Shown: positions 34,681 to 36,336 of the stretch, in pieces
Layout of the letters: each line of letters opens with the position of its first letter
Position numbering within the stretch: position 1 is the first letter of the stretch
Notes under the pieces: generated by a model
What the model was told of the DNA's origin: nothing
What the model saw: the letters and a program-made list of their open reading frames with translations, nothing else
Database searches by the model: none
Program-made: the position numbers and the translations under genes
From: Candidatus Obscuribacterales bacterium
GTDB taxonomy: Bacteria > Cyanobacteriota > Vampirovibrionia > Obscuribacterales > Obscuribacteraceae
Assembly: GCA_019747875.1 (NCBI GenBank)
Contig: JAIEQI010000146.1
Span: forward strand, 1 to 36,336
Direction: 5' to 3'
DNA: 36,336 nt

Positions 34681-35525
34681 CTATTGTTTGAATATCATGT
34701 TTGCATTGATGTTGGGCGTGAGATTGGCACCGCCGAGTTTGCCGGCACCACCACCGCCGCCGCTTGCATTTGCTGCTCCGGGGTTCACTTGCGTGAAGTT
34801 GAGGCTTGCGTTCGCAGCGCCACCGGCAGGTGGCCCGTTCAACAAACCAGCGTTGACGTTGGTGAAATTGAGTGCAGGTGGTGTTGCGATGTTTGTGAAA
34901 TTCAAGCTTCCAGCTGCTGCACCTGGTGTCACGAAGTTAAGTGAACCAACTGCGGCTCCTGGTCTGGTGAAGTTGAGGCTTCCAACTGCGGCTCCTGGAT
35001 TCGGTGTGGCGAAATTCAAGCTCTGCGCGTTACCGACGTTTGTAAAGTTTAGGCTGAAACTATCGGTATTGCTGCCACCGGGTTTGGTGCCATCGGTTAT
35101 TCCGCCATTTCCACCGGTTTGAAAAGGCGTGTTTCCACCAGTTTGAAAACCGCTGTTTCCTCCGGTTTGGTATCCTTTCGTACCGTCAGTAATGCCGGTG
35201 TTGCCTCCTATTGTCGGCCGAGCATCTGCATTGAGATCCGGTGCCTTTCCAGCACCGCTACCGCCGCCACCGGCACCAAAGGCTTTGCCAGCGCCGCCCC
35301 CGCCACCATGTGCTTTCTGATCTGTCGGGAATTGATCGGTCGGGATGCCTTTTTGATCCGTAGGGAGCTGGTCCGTCGGAATGTTGTTTGTTTTCTGATC
35401 TGTGGAATTTGAACTGTCGGAGTTTGTTCGGCTAGCGATGGCAACGGCATGAGACCCTGCCCCAGCGCTACTGTCAGCGACATCAAAAGCACGAGCTTTC
35501 GTGTGCTCCATTTCCTAGACTTCAT
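34681..35525 (-). CDS. Secreted repeat protein, interrupted by a one-base frameshift
   Basis: Translation should start at ATG 35525: GAGAGGT lies seven bases upstream and the first 32 residues are a clean signal peptide (MKSRK, hydrophobic run, PSLA). That frame soon leaves the repeat pattern and stops at 35208. The rest of the protein continues in the neighbouring frame to 34681: several IPTDQ/FPTDQK-type units, a Gly-rich part with GNxGFQTGG, then seven SLNFT-type units with AAVG spacers. Alignment of the repeat units on the DNA (ctgatctgtcgggaa against ctgatctgt-ggaat) shows one base missing between 35403 and 35404. Restoring it gives 281 residues with signal peptide and repeats in one frame. 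Either a true mutation or a sequence error. Function unknown; probably envelope or extracellular. Confidence 0.8.
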
Positions 35526-35556
35526 GAATAGTACCTCTCTTCAAGGGTGCGTTTTT

Positions 35557-36030
35557 TTAGTTGCTGAATGGAGAGTTCGCGCGCAGAGACGTTGGTGCAT
35601 TTGATGATGAATCTCTGCCTGATTTCGATGCTGCCATGAGATGATGCTCCATCCGCTTGAAGCGTGATGCTGCTGCGCCGGAGATTGATTTGGGCATCGA
35701 GTTGAGATAGTTGGCTAATTCAAAAGTTGACCGAGAGATCTGCTCTTCATCAGTAGATTCACTCAGATTTGCTCTGAGCTCCTCTCCTGGGGCGAGCTCG
35801 TAGGTTTCGGTTGGATCTATTGCTAATCGAACTTTAGCCTTGCTTCCCGATGGACAAGCCAGGATGCGTATCGCTATAGAGTTCCCGGGACGATAATCGA
35901 CCAGTGCTGTCGATTCTGCTCCCAACTTTATTGCCGCAGATTTGCAGGCGATCTTCAGTTCAGATTTTCCAGCGTCGGCTATAAGGCAACCTTTCTGAAT
36001 CGTAAGGACATTCTTCGTGCTACTGAGCAC
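35557..36030 (-). CDS. Hypothetical protein, possibly FecR-like
   Basis: 157 residues from GTG 36030. The first 100 residues show a beta-rich pattern (LTIQKGCLIADAGKSELKIA, then STALVDYRPGNSIAIRIL, then ELAPGEEL) like FecR-type or decorin-like sensing domains ending in a PGEEL turn; this is an impression, not a motif match. The last 50 residues are helical (STFELANYLNSM, SRFKRMEHHLMAASK) with a Ser-rich tail. There is no signal peptide. The GTG overlaps the end of the upstream gene's restored frame by 11 bases, and the secreted repeat protein follows 31 bases downstream, so the three form one unit. Confidence 0.65.
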   Translation of the reverse strand: MLSSTKNVLTIQKGCLIADAGKSELKIACKSAAIKLGAESTALVDYRPGNSIAIRILACPSGSKAKVRLAIDPTETYELAPGEELRANLSESTDEEQISRSTFELANYLNSMPKSISGAAASRFKRMEHHLMAASKSGRDSSSNAPTSLRANSPFSN

Positions 36031-36336
36031 GCCTGACTTCGATATTGGCGATCAGTTCTGTGTTGAGGTCGCGAAAGGCACGTTTGACTTCCTTACCATC
36101 GACAGCGCTGCAGCGCTCTTAAGAATTCTCCTGGCTGCTGCTTCCTTTTCTCCGCCTTCTGAAAGCCAGTTCTTGAATCCCCGTAGCTGAGTAAGCGCAG
36201 AGAAATGGGAGAACTCAGCAGTGTAAATCGAACCTTCCACTGGATGAAGGTTATGAACGTTTCGATTGCCTATGTCCTTGGACAAGATACATTCTCCAAA
36301 ACTTTGTTCTTGGATGGATGAAGCAGCCAGCGTTCC
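36020..36336 (-). CDS. Partial gene at the right edge, with probable frameshift
   Basis: The frame entering from the right edge has no stop: it reads GTLAASSIQEQSFGECI and on through VEGSIYTAEFSHFSAL and AAARRILKSAAALS before ending at TGA 36052. A TTG at 36285 is not a needed start, since the frame is open through it. The neighbouring frame gives VDGKEVKRAFRDLNTEL and on to IANIEVRRAQ, then TAG at 36020. That frame has no start codon and a stop just upstream (near 36119), so it can only be reached by a shift around 36095-36118. The restored end overlaps the next gene's GTG, a normal coupled arrangement. Family not recognised. Confidence 0.55.

Noticed and set aside
35208..35511. Start at 35511 in the repeat frame (MEHTKAR)
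   Set aside because: AGGA lies directly against the ATG, too close for ribosome binding, and the signal peptide is in the 35525 frame.

Overview
The window looks like chromosomal DNA of a Gram-negative-type bacterium. My best guess is a non-photosynthetic relative of Cyanobacteria (Melainabacteria/Vampirovibrionia, Obscuribacterales-like). This is inference. It rests on housekeeping genes mixed with a membrane Ser/Thr kinase bearing an outer TPR-like region, a secreted TPR protein, an HU protein with a lysine-rich tail, and many long, low-complexity proteins I cannot place. No rRNA, tRNA, CRISPR array, transposase or phage gene was seen.

Layout. 1-2.6 kb: the 3' part of a repeat-rich gene (25 AEKAA-type units, then 16 SGTSSG-type units) followed by a secreted TPR protein. 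2.6-5.4 kb: upp diverging from a receptor-type Ser/Thr kinase. 5.7-10.5 kb: dxr and speD among three hypothetical genes. 10.5-12.7 kb: thrS with a possible small upstream ORF. 12.7-13.9 kb: a long stretch without a convincing gene. 13.9-16.7 kb: a 930-residue protein with a CCA-adding-enzyme/HD module behind about 450 unexplained residues. 16.9-18.9 kb: mnmE and a small gene one base downstream. 19.0-19.5 kb: HU with a recognisable promoter and terminator. 19.6-28.3 kb: on the minus strand, rimP-nusA-ylxR-infB-rbfA-truB, then a CPBP membrane protease whose start overlaps truB, then a possible SseB-like protein. 28.4-30.6 kb: ybeY, dgkA and an EamA transporter. 30.8-34.3 kb: unrecognised genes, one with a Tyr/Gly/Gln-rich tail. 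34.3-34.7 kb: a non-coding patch with degenerate repeats and an 18-bp perfect palindrome. 34.7-36.3 kb: a minus-strand cluster of three genes, two of which appear to carry one-base frameshifts; the outermost runs off the right edge.

How they work together. The rimP-truB block is the classic transcription/translation operon: ribosome maturation, NusA, IF2 and tRNA pseudouridine-55. It lies close to other RNA or translation genes (ybeY, thrS, mnmE, CCA-like). upp (pyrimidine salvage), dxr (isoprenoid precursors), speD (polyamines) and dgkA (lipid recycling) are ordinary metabolism.

The most interesting items are the CCA/HD fusion, the two frameshifts (one located to a single missing base by comparing repeat units), the repeat-built gene at the left edge and the palindromic non-coding patch. 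I did not find a clear new multi-gene defence or mobile system.
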